Below, piece by piece: positions 7,820 to 16,502 of a stretch of DNA of 57,235 nucleotides. A program made the translations under genes and the position numbers. Location of the stretch: NCBI GenBank assembly GCA_031400505.1, contig JANNPZ010000028.1:1-57235 (forward strand). Reading direction: 5' to 3'. The DNA is from JAIYDJ01 sp031400505. Lineage in GTDB: Bacteria > Pseudomonadota > Alphaproteobacteria > Rhodobacterales > Rhodobacteraceae. The notes beneath the pieces were generated by a model that was not told the origin of the DNA, searched no databases, and saw only the letters and a program-made list of their open reading frames with translations. The number at the start of each line of letters is the position of its first letter. The stretch's first letter is position 1.

Positions 7820-9106
7820 ATGGGCGCGTCTGCTGAGAACCGGCGGTTCTTGTTTCTGCAAGGCCCGCATGGTCCGTTCTTTCATCGCCTTGGGCGGATG
7901 TTGACAGCTGCCGGGGCTCAGGTCTGGAGGGTCGGGTTCAACCGCGGCGATCGGGCTTTCTGGCCGTCTGCCAGCTACATCCCGTTTCGCGGACAACCCG
8001 AGGAATGGTCAGGCGTTGTGACTTCCCTGTTCACCGACCGGCAGATCACCGATCTGGTGCTTTACGGCGACACCCGGCCGATCCACGCACAAGCGATCAT
8101 TGCCGCCCGCGCAGCAGGGCTGCGCGTCCACGTGTTTGAAGAAGGCTACCTGCGGCCCCACTGGGTCACCTATGAACGGGGCGGGGCAAACGGCCATTCC
8201 CGGTTGATGCAGATGACGGTGCCGCAGATGCAAAAGGCGCTGGCGAATTTGGATATGGACCTGCCAGAAGCGCCGGCCCGTTGGGGGGACATGCGCCAGC
8301 ACATCTTTTGGGGTGCGCTGTATCATTGGTTCGTGCTGACCGGATTCTGGGATTTTCACAACAACCTGCGCCATCGCAGCCTGACGACCGGGCAGGAATT
8401 CCTGCTATATGTCAAACGCCTGGCTCTGCTGCCGTTTCATCGGTGGGAACGGATGCTGGCCAGTTTCCGCATCAAGCATGGCGGCTTTCCCTATCATCTG
8501 GTGCTGTTGCAACTGGAACATGACGCCAGTTTCAGGATGCATTCCCCGTTCAGCACCATGACCGAGTTTATGGCGCTCGTCGTCGAAGGCTTCGCGCAGG
8601 GCGCCGCAGCGCACCACCATATCGTCTTCAAGGCGCATCCGCTGGAAGATGGCCGAACCGCACTTGCCCGCGATCTGCGCCGGTTGGCAAAACTGCACGG
8701 CGTCGCGGGGCGGGTGCATTTTGTGCGGGGTGGCAAACTGGCGGGACTGCTGAACCATACCCGCAGTGCCATCACCGTCAATTCGACCGCAGCCCAACAG
8801 GCCCTTTGGCGCGGGTTGCCGCTGAAAACCTTTGGCGCCGCAGTTTATGGCAAGCCCGAGTTTGTTTCTAGCCAAAGCCTGCCCGATTTCTTTGCCCTTC
8901 CCTCGCGCCCGGACAGTCGGGCTTATCGCGACTATCGCCACTATCTGCTGGAAACCAGCCAGGTCGCCGGCGGCTTTTATTCGGCACAGGGCCGGCGCGA
9001 ATTGCTGCGGCAGGTCGTCGACATGATCCTGCAAGCAGAAGACCCTTACGACGCGCTGACGCTTGGCAAAGCGGCCCCACGGCAACAGTTGCGTCTGGTC
9101 AAGTGA
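7820..9106 (+). CDS. kpsS: Capsular polysaccharide export/modification protein, KpsS-like
   Basis: Cytoplasmic glycosyltransferase-like protein of the KpsS family. In group 2 capsules KpsS adds the first Kdo of the poly-Kdo linker on lyso-phosphatidylglycerol before export. The 428 residues begin with RRFLFLQGPHGPFFHRLGRMLTAAGAQVWRVGFNRGD and contain HVFEEGYLRPHWVTYE, HHIVFKAHPLEDGR and AITVNSTAAQQALWRGLPLKTFG, all typical of the family. No signal peptide is present. It is followed after 89 bases by a Wza/KpsD-type outer-membrane export gene and then kpsC, giving a capsule export module. KpsM/T/E are not in the window. Confidence 0.8.
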   Translation: MGASAENRRFLFLQGPHGPFFHRLGRMLTAAGAQVWRVGFNRGDRAFWPSASYIPFRGQPEEWSGVVTSLFTDRQITDLVLYGDTRPIHAQAIIAARAAGLRVHVFEEGYLRPHWVTYERGGANGHSRLMQMTVPQMQKALANLDMDLPEAPARWGDMRQHIFWGALYHWFVLTGFWDFHNNLRHRSLTTGQEFLLYVKRLALLPFHRWERMLASFRIKHGGFPYHLVLLQLEHDASFRMHSPFSTMTEFMALVVEGFAQGAAAHHHIVFKAHPLEDGRTALARDLRRLAKLHGVAGRVHFVRGGKLAGLLNHTRSAITVNSTAAQQALWRGLPLKTFGAAVYGKPEFVSSQSLPDFFALPSRPDSRAYRDYRHYLLETSQVAGGFYSAQGRRELLRQVVDMILQAEDPYDALTLGKAAPRQQLRLVK

Positions 9107-9195
9107 TCCTGAAAAGCGGGACTTTCATTTTCTGTCGTCTTTCGGTAGGCTTGTAAACAAAACTTGAGGCAAATCCGGCTAAAGGAGCCCGAGCA

Positions 9196-10329
9196 GTGAA
9201 CAGGACTATAACCAGGGGGGCGCGAGCCCTGGCCCTTCTTGCGTTGGTTTCGGCCCTTTCGGGGTGCGGGCTTCCGCGGTCCGGGCCGAACAAGGCCGAG
9301 ATCTTCAAAGGATCCGTTCTCAAGGAAGGCGACGCCTATATCCTTTCGGTCACGCCGCAGGTAACACGCATCACGTCGATTGCACCGGCGTTCGGGTTCA
9401 GTTCAAGTTTTCTGAATGCGGGCAGTATCGGATCGGATCAGATTTCGCCGGGTGATGTTCTGGGTTTGACGGTGTTTGAAAACGTCAAGGATGATCCTTT
9501 GCTCGGCAATACCGGGCAGCGCGTCTCTGCACTTTCGGAAATTCAGGTTGACGGCCAGGGTTTCATCTTTGTGCCCTATGCCGGGCGGATCAAGGCATCC
9601 GGGCAGACGCCAGACGGATTGCGTCAGGTGATCACGCGCAAGCTGGACACCCAGACGCCCGATCCGCAGGTAACGGTACAGCGCCTTGCGGGCGATGGCG
9701 CGACGGTGACGGTGTCGGGCTTTGCCGTGGCACAAGGCATCCTGCCGATCGAACGACCGACACGCACCCTGACGGCAATGATCGCCCGGGCCGGCGGCGT
9801 GTCGATCGAACCCTCGGTGGCACTGGTCCGCGTGACACGCGGCGGCAGTTCGGGCAAGGTGTGGCTTGAGGACCTTTATGCCAATCCGGCGCTTGATATC
9901 GCGCTGCGTGCCGGCGACAAGATCACCATCGAACGCGACACGCGCGCCTTTACCGCATTGGGCGCCACGGGATCGCAAAGCCTGGTCCAGTTTGAAACGC
10001 AGACCCTTTCCGCAATCGAGGCCATTGCGACCGTTGGCGGACTTACCACCGGAACTGCCGATCCGACCGGGGTTTTCGTGTTTCGCAATGAACCCGCTGA
10101 AATTGCAAATGCCGTTCTGGGCCGAAACGACCTGATCGGCGATCAGCGGTTTGTGTATGTGCTTGACCTGACACAACCCACCGGGATGTTCGAGGCGCGC
10201 GATTTCCTGATCCGTGATGGCGACACAGTCTATGTCACCGAAGCGCCATTCGTGCAGTGGAACAAGACCTTGTCGGCCATCACCGGAACGGCGGGGGCCG
10301 CAAGCAGCCTCGGCACGACCGGCGGATGA
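9196..10329 (+). CDS. Outer-membrane polysaccharide export lipoprotein (Wza/KpsD family)
   Basis: A 377-residue exporter that would form the outer-membrane channel for capsule. It has a lipoprotein signal peptide with lipobox LSGC (Cys24), a polysaccharide-export domain (QISPGDVLGLTVFE, VDGQGFIFVPYAGRIKASGQTPDGL) and SLBB-like repeats (VTVSGFAVAQGILPI, then AIATVGGLTTGTADPTGVFVFRNEP). Start is GTG 9196, supported by AAAGGAG at 9181-9187. The stop lies 7 bases before the proposed kpsC start. Gene order with kpsS and kpsC supports capsule rather than general exopolysaccharide export. Confidence 0.85.
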   Translation: MNRTITRGARALALLALVSALSGCGLPRSGPNKAEIFKGSVLKEGDAYILSVTPQVTRITSIAPAFGFSSSFLNAGSIGSDQISPGDVLGLTVFENVKDDPLLGNTGQRVSALSEIQVDGQGFIFVPYAGRIKASGQTPDGLRQVITRKLDTQTPDPQVTVQRLAGDGATVTVSGFAVAQGILPIERPTRTLTAMIARAGGVSIEPSVALVRVTRGGSSGKVWLEDLYANPALDIALRAGDKITIERDTRAFTALGATGSQSLVQFETQTLSAIEAIATVGGLTTGTADPTGVFVFRNEPAEIANAVLGRNDLIGDQRFVYVLDLTQPTGMFEARDFLIRDGDTVYVTEAPFVQWNKTLSAITGTAGAASSLGTTGG

Positions 10330-10336
10330 AGCGGGC

Positions 10337-12388
10337 TTGCCGGACCTGAACGCAGACAACGCAACCGCCGGGGCCAGTCCCCGGCGATTGTTTTTCTTCA
10401 ACGCCGGGTTCCTGGCACAGCATCGCCTGCGACGGATTTTGCACCTAGCAGGGCACGAGTTGCGCCTTGGTTTGCCCGGCCCGCTGGACGGTGTCGCAGT
10501 CTGGGGACGCTCTGCCTATGCTGCGCGCGGTGAACGGATCGCCACAAAACGCGGCGTGCCATTGGTCAGGATCGAAGATGCAATGCTTCGATCCGTTCGA
10601 CCGGGCCGGATGGGGGATGCGCCGCTTGGCCTGATCATCGACCCGACCGGCGTGCATTTCGACAGCAGCACCCCATCACATCTTGAGGTTCTGCTTGCGC
10701 AGCACCCGCTGCAAGCGCCTGACCTTTTGCAACGTGCAAGCGACGGAATTGCCCGCTTGAAGGCGCTCGATCTGTCGAAATACAACCTTCACGATAGCTC
10801 GCCCTGCCCTGAGGCCGGATTTGTGCTGGTGATCGACCAGACGTTTGGTGATGCGGCGATCCGTCATTCCGGGGCCTCTGAGCGAACCTTCGCCCAGATG
10901 TTGCAGGTTGCGAAGACCGATCATCCGGATGCGCATATCGTGATCAAGGCGCATCCTGAAACCGTTCACGGCCTGCGGCCCGGTCATTTTGGCCCCCACG
11001 ACGCCGAAGGCCGGATCACCGTGCTGACCGCACCTGTTTCGCCGTGGAAACTGCTGGGCAAGGCTTCGGCCGTGTACACAGTGTCGTCACACTTGGGGTT
11101 CGAGGCGATACTGGCGGGTCATAGGCCGCACGTGTTCGGCCAGCCCTTTTACGCCGGCTGGGGCTTGTCGGCGGACCGCGCCCCTGTGGCTCGGCGGACG
11201 CGCGCGCTGACCAAAGAGCAGCTTTTTGCTGCCGCCATGCTGCTGGCTCCGACCTGGTACGATCCGTGCCGCGACCGATTGTGCAGCTTTGAAGACGCCG
11301 TTGATCAGCTTGAAGCAGAAGTGCGCAGCTATCGCGAAGACCGCGCAGGTTACGTTGCGGTTGGCATGCGGCTCTGGAAACGCAAAAGGCTGCAGGCCGT
11401 GTTCGGGCGCATCAAGCCGGTGCTGTTTCAGGATGACCCAGACCGTGCGGTTGCCTTGGCGCAACGGACGGGTCGAGAAATCCTGGTGTGGGCCAGCAAA
11501 GGGGTGCCTTCGCTGTCGGGAAACCTGCCGGTGCGGCGGGTCGAGGATGGTTTTTTGCGGTCCCGCGGTTTGGGGGCCGCTTTGGTGCCGCCGCTAAGCC
11601 TGGTGGCGGACGATCGGGGCATTTACTATGATGCGGGTCGCGAAAGCCAGTTGGAACGCCTGATTTTGCAGCCCGCGCTGCCAGGTGGTTTGACGCGGGC
11701 CAATGCTCTGGTTGCTCGACTGGTGACGGCCGGTCTCAGCAAATACAACCTTGGCGGCGCGATGCCCGATCTGCCAACCGGGCACCGTATCCTGGTGCCC
11801 GGCCAGGTCGAGGATGACGCGTCGATCCGGTTTGGTGCCGGATCGGTCAGGACAAATCTTGGTCTTTTGCAAGCCGTGCGGGCTGCAAACCCGCGCGCGG
11901 TGATCGTTTACAAACCTCATCCGGATGTCGAGGCCGGGTTGCGCAGCGGGGCGGTCGACGCAAGCGGACTGGCGGATGTGGTGGCCCGCGCGACCGATCC
12001 AGTGGCGCTGATGATAGCCGTCGACGCGGTCTGGACGATCACCTCACTGCTTGGGTTCGAGGCGTTGTTGCGCGGCAAGCCGGTAACCTGCCTTGGAATG
12101 CCGTTTTATGCCGGCTGGGGACTGACGACCGATCTGGCAGTGGTCCCTGCCCGCCGCCACCACGCACCAGATGGCACCGTGCTGCCACGACCTGATCTTG
12201 CCCAGTTGGCCTACGCGGCACTGATCGCCTATCCGCGCTATTTCGATCCGGTCAGCCGCTTGCCTTGTCCGCCCGAAGTGGCGCTGGACCGGCTGATGTC
12301 TGGCCATCTGCCCCGCGACAGCGTCGCGCTGCGGCTGTTGTCCAAGATGCAGGGACGCCTAGTCAGCAAATGCCATTGGTGGCGCTGA
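10337..12388 (+). CDS. kpsC: Capsule polysaccharide export protein KpsC (tandem Kdo-transferase-like domains)
   Basis: KpsC extends the poly-Kdo linker of capsule glycolipids. The protein holds two homologous halves, each with SKYNL: the first runs LSKYNLHDSS, IDQTFGDAAIRHSGAS, HIVIKAHPETVHG and SSHLGFEAILAGHRPHVFGQPFYAGWGLS; the second runs LSKYNLGGAM, PGQVEDDASIRFGAGS, VIVYKPHPDVEAG and SLLGFEALLRGKPVTCLGMPFYAGWGLT. The start is uncertain. TTG 10337 gives 683 residues close to the family N-terminus RRLFFFNAGFL, while a longer frame overlaps the upstream gene by over 100 bases. No obvious ribosome site is seen, so coupling to the upstream stop is likely. Confidence 0.85.
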   Translation: MPDLNADNATAGASPRRLFFFNAGFLAQHRLRRILHLAGHELRLGLPGPLDGVAVWGRSAYAARGERIATKRGVPLVRIEDAMLRSVRPGRMGDAPLGLIIDPTGVHFDSSTPSHLEVLLAQHPLQAPDLLQRASDGIARLKALDLSKYNLHDSSPCPEAGFVLVIDQTFGDAAIRHSGASERTFAQMLQVAKTDHPDAHIVIKAHPETVHGLRPGHFGPHDAEGRITVLTAPVSPWKLLGKASAVYTVSSHLGFEAILAGHRPHVFGQPFYAGWGLSADRAPVARRTRALTKEQLFAAAMLLAPTWYDPCRDRLCSFEDAVDQLEAEVRSYREDRAGYVAVGMRLWKRKRLQAVFGRIKPVLFQDDPDRAVALAQRTGREILVWASKGVPSLSGNLPVRRVEDGFLRSRGLGAALVPPLSLVADDRGIYYDAGRESQLERLILQPALPGGLTRANALVARLVTAGLSKYNLGGAMPDLPTGHRILVPGQVEDDASIRFGAGSVRTNLGLLQAVRAANPRAVIVYKPHPDVEAGLRSGAVDASGLADVVARATDPVALMIAVDAVWTITSLLGFEALLRGKPVTCLGMPFYAGWGLTTDLAVVPARRHHAPDGTVLPRPDLAQLAYAALIAYPRYFDPVSRLPCPPEVALDRLMSGHLPRDSVALRLLSKMQGRLVSKCHWWR

Positions 12389-12458
12389 CCGCGCGCAAAG
12401 CTGTCATTGCAGGATATCGGTGCGGCGGTTGCGCTGACCGACACTAGATTGTGGTCGA

Positions 12459-12956
12459 TCAGTAGATATAGCGGATCTGTTCGGTCCAGAAACGCTCCAT
12501 CCGCTTTAGGGACTGGTTGGTGTGTTCCATGGCTTCGGGGTCGACAAGACCGCGCTTTCTCAGACCTTCGGCATGGCGAGCGAACAGATCAGACAACTGC
12601 CCGCGCACCCGCCGCCCCTTCTCGGTCAGCCGCACCCGCACCGAACGGCGATCAATTTCGGACCGCTGATGGTGCATGTAGCCAAGTTCGACCAGCTTTT
12701 TCAGGTTATAGCTGACATTGGACCCTTGATAATAGCCGCGCGATTTCAATTCACCCGCTGTCACCTCGTTATCGCCGACGTTGAACAGCAGCAGCGCCTG
12801 CACAGAGTTGATTTCAAGAATGCCCAACCTCTCGAATTCGTCCTTCACAACATCTAGCAGCAGCCGGTGCAGCCGTTCCAGCAGCGCCAGACTTTCAAGG
12901 TATCCAGACTGGAACGCCTTTTGCGAACCATCAAGCAGGGGGGCGTGAACTGTCAT
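12459..12956 (-). CDS. MarR family winged-helix regulator (LdtR-like)
   Basis: A 165-residue transcription factor. A dimerisation helix (ESLALLERLHRLLLDVVKDEFERLG) is followed by the winged helix: LEINSVQALLLFNVGDNEVTAGELKSRGYYQGSNVSYNLKKLVELGYMHHQRSEIDRRSVRVRLTEKG. The GYYQGSNVSYNLKKL recognition helix and DRRSVRV wing match the LdtR group of alphaproteobacterial MarR proteins, which in Liberibacter controls cell-wall L,D-transpeptidase genes; the targets here are unknown. The start at 12956 has GGAG at a good distance. The longer in-frame start at 13145 overlaps sdhE and is rejected. The gene follows sdhE on the same strand after 86 bases. Confidence 0.85.
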   Translation of the reverse strand: MTVHAPLLDGSQKAFQSGYLESLALLERLHRLLLDVVKDEFERLGILEINSVQALLLFNVGDNEVTAGELKSRGYYQGSNVSYNLKKLVELGYMHHQRSEIDRRSVRVRLTEKGRRVRGQLSDLFARHAEGLRKRGLVDPEAMEHTNQSLKRMERFWTEQIRYIY

Positions 12957-13042
12957 CAGAAGTCTCCAGGTGTCCGAATTTCGGATCAAACTGGGCACAA
13001 TATGCGAACATAAGGTAAACTCGCCAAAGATTGGCCAAGATT

Positions 13043-13324
13043 TTAGGCAGTTTGTCCGGCGATCAGGCGCGCCCTTGCGAAACTGCCGATTTCTGCAATC
13101 AACGCGGCCAATGCAGGCGGCGGCGTTCCTTGCCCCAACACCCAAGGCAGCAGGTCCTGGTCGTTCTCTTCAAGCAGCACGTCATATACCGCGAGCCGCG
13201 GGTCTGCCATTGCGGCCAGATGCGCGTCGGCATAGGGCCCAAGGATCAGGTCCATCTCTTTCGTGCCGCGCCGCCAACTGCGCATTCGCATCCGTTTCAG
13301 GCGCGCTTCTGCCGTCTCTGTCAC
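13043..13324 (-). CDS. sdhE: FAD assembly factor SdhE (succinate dehydrogenase assembly factor 2)
   Basis: A 93-residue flavinylation chaperone that helps attach FAD covalently to SdhA. The diagnostic RGxxE motif is present (RSWRRGTKEMDLILGPYA, about residues 16-33), followed by the helical bundle with YDVLLEENDQDLLPWVLGQ. The start is GTG with an AGGCGG-like ribosome site. It diverges from the aminotransferase gene (100-base gap). The sdh structural genes are not nearby. Confidence 0.92.
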   Translation of the reverse strand: MTETAEARLKRMRMRSWRRGTKEMDLILGPYADAHLAAMADPRLAVYDVLLEENDQDLLPWVLGQGTPPPALAALIAEIGSFARARLIAGQTA

Positions 13325-13424
13325 CCCGTCCGCCTTTCGCTTGAACGCCTGTCACAGCAAGCCTATGACAGGGCGGAACAATGTTCCAGCCCCAGCCCTG
13401 CGCCCCAAACTTTGTGAGGATCCG

Positions 13425-14627
13425 ATGGCCTTTTTGTCTGACACCCTAGCCCGCGTGAAACCCTCGCCCACCATCGCCGTCACCACCAAAGCCGCCGAGT
13501 TGAAAGCGTCCGGTCGCGATGTGATCGGGCTTGGCGCAGGCGAGCCGGATTTCGACACACCGCAGAACATCAAAGACGCAGCCAAGCGGGCGATTGATGC
13601 CGGCAAGACGAAATACACCGCCGTCGATGGCATCCCGGAACTAAAGGCGGCGATCTGTTCGAAATTCCTGCGCGAAAACGGTCTGACCTACACGCCGGCG
13701 CAGGTGACCGTTGGCACCGGCGGCAAGCAGATTTTGTACAACGCGCTGATGGCGACGTGCAATCCCGGAGATGAGGTGATCATCCCGGCGCCCTATTGGG
13801 TCAGCTATCCCGACATGGTCCTGCTTGCGGGTGGCACGCCGGTTGCGGTTGTGGCGGGCATCGATACCGCGTTCAAGATCACGCCCGCCCAACTGGAGGC
13901 CGCGATCACGCCGAAAACCAAGTGGTTCATCTTCAACTCGCCATCGAACCCCACCGGCGCGGGGTACACCCGCGCAGAGCTGCGTGCGCTTTGTGATGTG
14001 CTGCTGCGCCATACGCATGTCTGGATCATGTCGGACGACATGTATGAACATCTGGTATTCGACGACTTTGTGTTCACCACACCGGCCGAAGTGGAGCCGG
14101 CCCTGTATGACCGCACCCTGACCACCAATGGCGTGTCGAAATCCTATGCGATGACCGGCTGGCGCATCGGCTATGCGGCGGGGCCAGTGGCATTGATCAA
14201 GGCGATGGGCACGATACAGAGCCAGTCCACCTCGAACCCCTGCTCGATCAGCCAGTATGCAGCACTCGAGGCGCTGACCGGCCCGCAGGATTATCTCGCC
14301 CCCAACCGCGCGCTGTTTCAGGGCCGGCGCGATCTGGTTGTGTCGATGCTGAACGCGGCCAAGGGGATCACCTGCCCCAATCCCGAAGGCGCGTTTTATG
14401 TCTATCCCGACATTTCAGGTTGCATCGGCAAGGCAACACCTGCAGGCACCTTGATTTCCAACGATGAAGTGTTCGCAACTGCCCTGCTGGAGGAAACCGG
14501 CGTTGCCGTTGTGTTCGGCGCGGCCTTTGGCCTATCGCCAAATTTTCGCGTAAGCTATGCTACATCAGATGCCGTCTTGGCCGAGGCATGCACCCGCATC
14601 CAGAATTTCTGCGCTGCTTTGGTTTAG
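13425..14627 (+). CDS. Class I pyridoxal-phosphate aminotransferase (aspartate/prephenate type)
   Basis: A 400-residue fold-type I aminotransferase of the AspC/PatA 1-beta/1-gamma group, which transfers the amino group of aspartate (often also aromatic amino acids or prephenate) to 2-oxoglutarate. Key features are GLGAGEPDFDTPQ near residue 35, the substrate loop NSPSNPTG (Asn175), SDDMYEHLVFD, and the PLP lysine in SKSYAMTGWRIGY (Lys239). Start ATG 13425 has GTGAGGA upstream; a longer frame beginning at 13263 overlaps sdhE and is not family-like. The following small gene starts 8 bases after the stop, so the two are probably co-transcribed. Confidence 0.92.
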   Translation: MAFLSDTLARVKPSPTIAVTTKAAELKASGRDVIGLGAGEPDFDTPQNIKDAAKRAIDAGKTKYTAVDGIPELKAAICSKFLRENGLTYTPAQVTVGTGGKQILYNALMATCNPGDEVIIPAPYWVSYPDMVLLAGGTPVAVVAGIDTAFKITPAQLEAAITPKTKWFIFNSPSNPTGAGYTRAELRALCDVLLRHTHVWIMSDDMYEHLVFDDFVFTTPAEVEPALYDRTLTTNGVSKSYAMTGWRIGYAAGPVALIKAMGTIQSQSTSNPCSISQYAALEALTGPQDYLAPNRALFQGRRDLVVSMLNAAKGITCPNPEGAFYVYPDISGCIGKATPAGTLISNDEVFATALLEETGVAVVFGAAFGLSPNFRVSYATSDAVLAEACTRIQNFCAALV

Positions 14628-14635
14628 GAGCGAAC

Positions 14636-15046
14636 TTGGGCGACCTGCCGGACTACTACTTTCGCATCCGCGAAAATGGCGCGGTGGTGTTTCGGGTCGA
14701 TACCGAAAACCGCCAGCGCCGCATCGACATGGACGAAATCGCGACGGTCAACGTCAAGAACGGCAACATCAAACCACATGGCGACAGGTCGTTGTCAGCG
14801 GCTGACACAACGGCGATCCGCGACTGGCTGGCAGCACGGATCGAACAGCTGAACCGCCGCGATATCGACGACATCTTTCGCGCGGTCGATCACATGAACC
14901 TGACCACGCAATGGGTGCAGACCAAGGCATCAGACGCGCAGCTTGAAGAAGTCACCGACACCCTTTTGCTGGCCATGCACGACTTGCGGTCGGTTCTGGT
15001 GCGCAAAAAGGCCGAACGATTGATGAAAGACGAAACTCCGCAATAG
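14636..15046 (+). CDS. Conserved hypothetical protein downstream of the aminotransferase
   Basis: A 136-residue soluble protein with no recognised function. The start is set at TTG 14636 because AGGAG (14626-14630) lies 5 bases upstream; the in-frame ATG at 14588 lies inside the aminotransferase gene without a ribosome site. The N-terminal half is probably beta-rich (YYFRIRENGAVVFRVDTENRQRRIDMDEIATVNVKNGNIKPHG). The C-terminal half is helical and charged (AAIRDWLAARIEQLNRR, then LEEVTDTLLLAMHDLRSVLVRKKAERL). The arrangement suggests a small adaptor, but that is a guess. Confidence 0.7.
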   Translation: MGDLPDYYFRIRENGAVVFRVDTENRQRRIDMDEIATVNVKNGNIKPHGDRSLSAADTTAIRDWLAARIEQLNRRDIDDIFRAVDHMNLTTQWVQTKASDAQLEEVTDTLLLAMHDLRSVLVRKKAERLMKDETPQ

Positions 15047-15116
15047 CTTCACCCGGCGCACTCTTTCATTTGATCAAATCCTGCGCGATAAGAGGCCGGA
15101 CGCGAGGAGCCTGTCG

Positions 15117-16502
15117 ATGACCCCAGTTGAGATTGCCACGGACCTGGTCGCAGGCTTGCGCGCCGACCGGATCGCATCCCTGACGCGGCGCGAGGCGGCA
15201 CGTTTTGCGCAAAGCCGCCCAGCCTCGGCGGCCGCAATGGCGCGCGGCGCGGGGGCGTACCTCGACGGGGTGCCGATGCACTGGATGAAAGACTGGTCGA
15301 TGCCGCATCTGCCCCTGGTGGCCGAGGCGCAGGGGGCCACGATCACCGACATCGACGGGTACCTTGTCGATGATTTCTGTCTGGGCGACACGGGTTCGAT
15401 GTTTGGCCACTCACCCGCGCCGGTCGCTCGCGCGATCCGGGCGCAAGCGCGGCTGGGTCTGACCTATATGCTGCCAACGCAAAGCGCGCTGGAGGCGGGG
15501 CGGCTTCTGACTGAAACATTCGGCGATTTCCGCTGGCAGATTGCGACAACGGCGACGGATGCCAACCGCTTTGCGTTGCGCGTGGCGCGGGCGGTGACAG
15601 GGCGGGCGAAGGTTCTGGTGTTCAACGGATGTTATCATGGCACAGTTGACGATATCTTTGTGACGCTGGATCAGGGGGTTACGGTCAACCGCCCCGGCCT
15701 TTTGGGGCAGGTCGCGGACCTGAGCCGGGTGGCCGTCTGTGCCGAGTTCAACGATCTCGACGCGGTGGCGGCGGCACTGGCACAGGGCGATGTAGCAGCG
15801 ATTCTGACCGAACCGGTGATGACAAATTCCTGCATGGTCCTTCCCGAACCGGGGTTTCTGGACGGGCTGCGCGCCTTGGCCACCAAGGCAGGGGCGCTGC
15901 TTATCATTGACGAGACGCACACGATTTCAACCGGTTACGGCGGCTATACCCGCGTTCACGGCTTGCAGCCGGACATGTTCGTGGTCGGCAAATGCGTAGC
16001 GGGTGGGATGCCGGCGGCGGTCTGGGGCATGACAGCCGCGATTGCCGCGCGCTACATCACAGCCAATGCAGACCGCGCCCCGGGGCATTCCGGCATGGGT
16101 ACCACGCTGTCGGCCAATCCGATGCAGTTCGCCTGTCTGATGGCCACGCTGGAAAGCGTCGCCACGCCAGAGGCTTACGCAGGGATGGAGGCGGGGGCGG
16201 CACGTCTGCACGCAGGTCTTGCCGCCAGCATCGCCGCCCACAACCTGCCGTGGCATGTGGTGCGTGTCGGCGCGCGGGTCGAGTTCATCTGCGCCCCCGG
16301 CCCATTGCGCAACGGCTCTGATGCCGCCCGGGCGCACCAACCGCTGCTTGAACGCGCGCTACATCTCGCGCTTCTGAACCGTGGCACGCTGATCGCGCCG
16401 TTCCATAACATGATGCTGGTCAGCCCTGCGACCAAAAAGCACCAGATCGACCGTCTGATCGCCGCCTTCGACGAAATCCTGACCGAGTTGCAACAGCCAT
16501 GA
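15117..16502 (+). CDS. Class III aminotransferase (glutamate-1-semialdehyde aminotransferase-like)
   Basis: A 461-residue PLP enzyme of the class III family. It shows VEAQGATITDIDGYLVDDFCLGDTGSMFGHSPAPVARAI, NGCYHGTVDD, the PLP ring aspartate in LLIIDETHTISTGYGGYT and the Schiff-base lysine in VVGKCVAGGMPAAVWG. It resembles HemL-like transaminases, but the N-terminus is longer and the substrate is not evident. It starts at ATG 15117 after GAGGAG and overlaps the glutamine synthetase-like gene by 4 bases (ATGA). A shared pathway, for example amine or amino-alcohol catabolism through gamma-glutamylated intermediates, is an inference. Confidence 0.85.
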   Translation: MTPVEIATDLVAGLRADRIASLTRREAARFAQSRPASAAAMARGAGAYLDGVPMHWMKDWSMPHLPLVAEAQGATITDIDGYLVDDFCLGDTGSMFGHSPAPVARAIRAQARLGLTYMLPTQSALEAGRLLTETFGDFRWQIATTATDANRFALRVARAVTGRAKVLVFNGCYHGTVDDIFVTLDQGVTVNRPGLLGQVADLSRVAVCAEFNDLDAVAAALAQGDVAAILTEPVMTNSCMVLPEPGFLDGLRALATKAGALLIIDETHTISTGYGGYTRVHGLQPDMFVVGKCVAGGMPAAVWGMTAAIAARYITANADRAPGHSGMGTTLSANPMQFACLMATLESVATPEAYAGMEAGAARLHAGLAASIAAHNLPWHVVRVGARVEFICAPGPLRNGSDAARAHQPLLERALHLALLNRGTLIAPFHNMMLVSPATKKHQIDRLIAAFDEILTELQQP

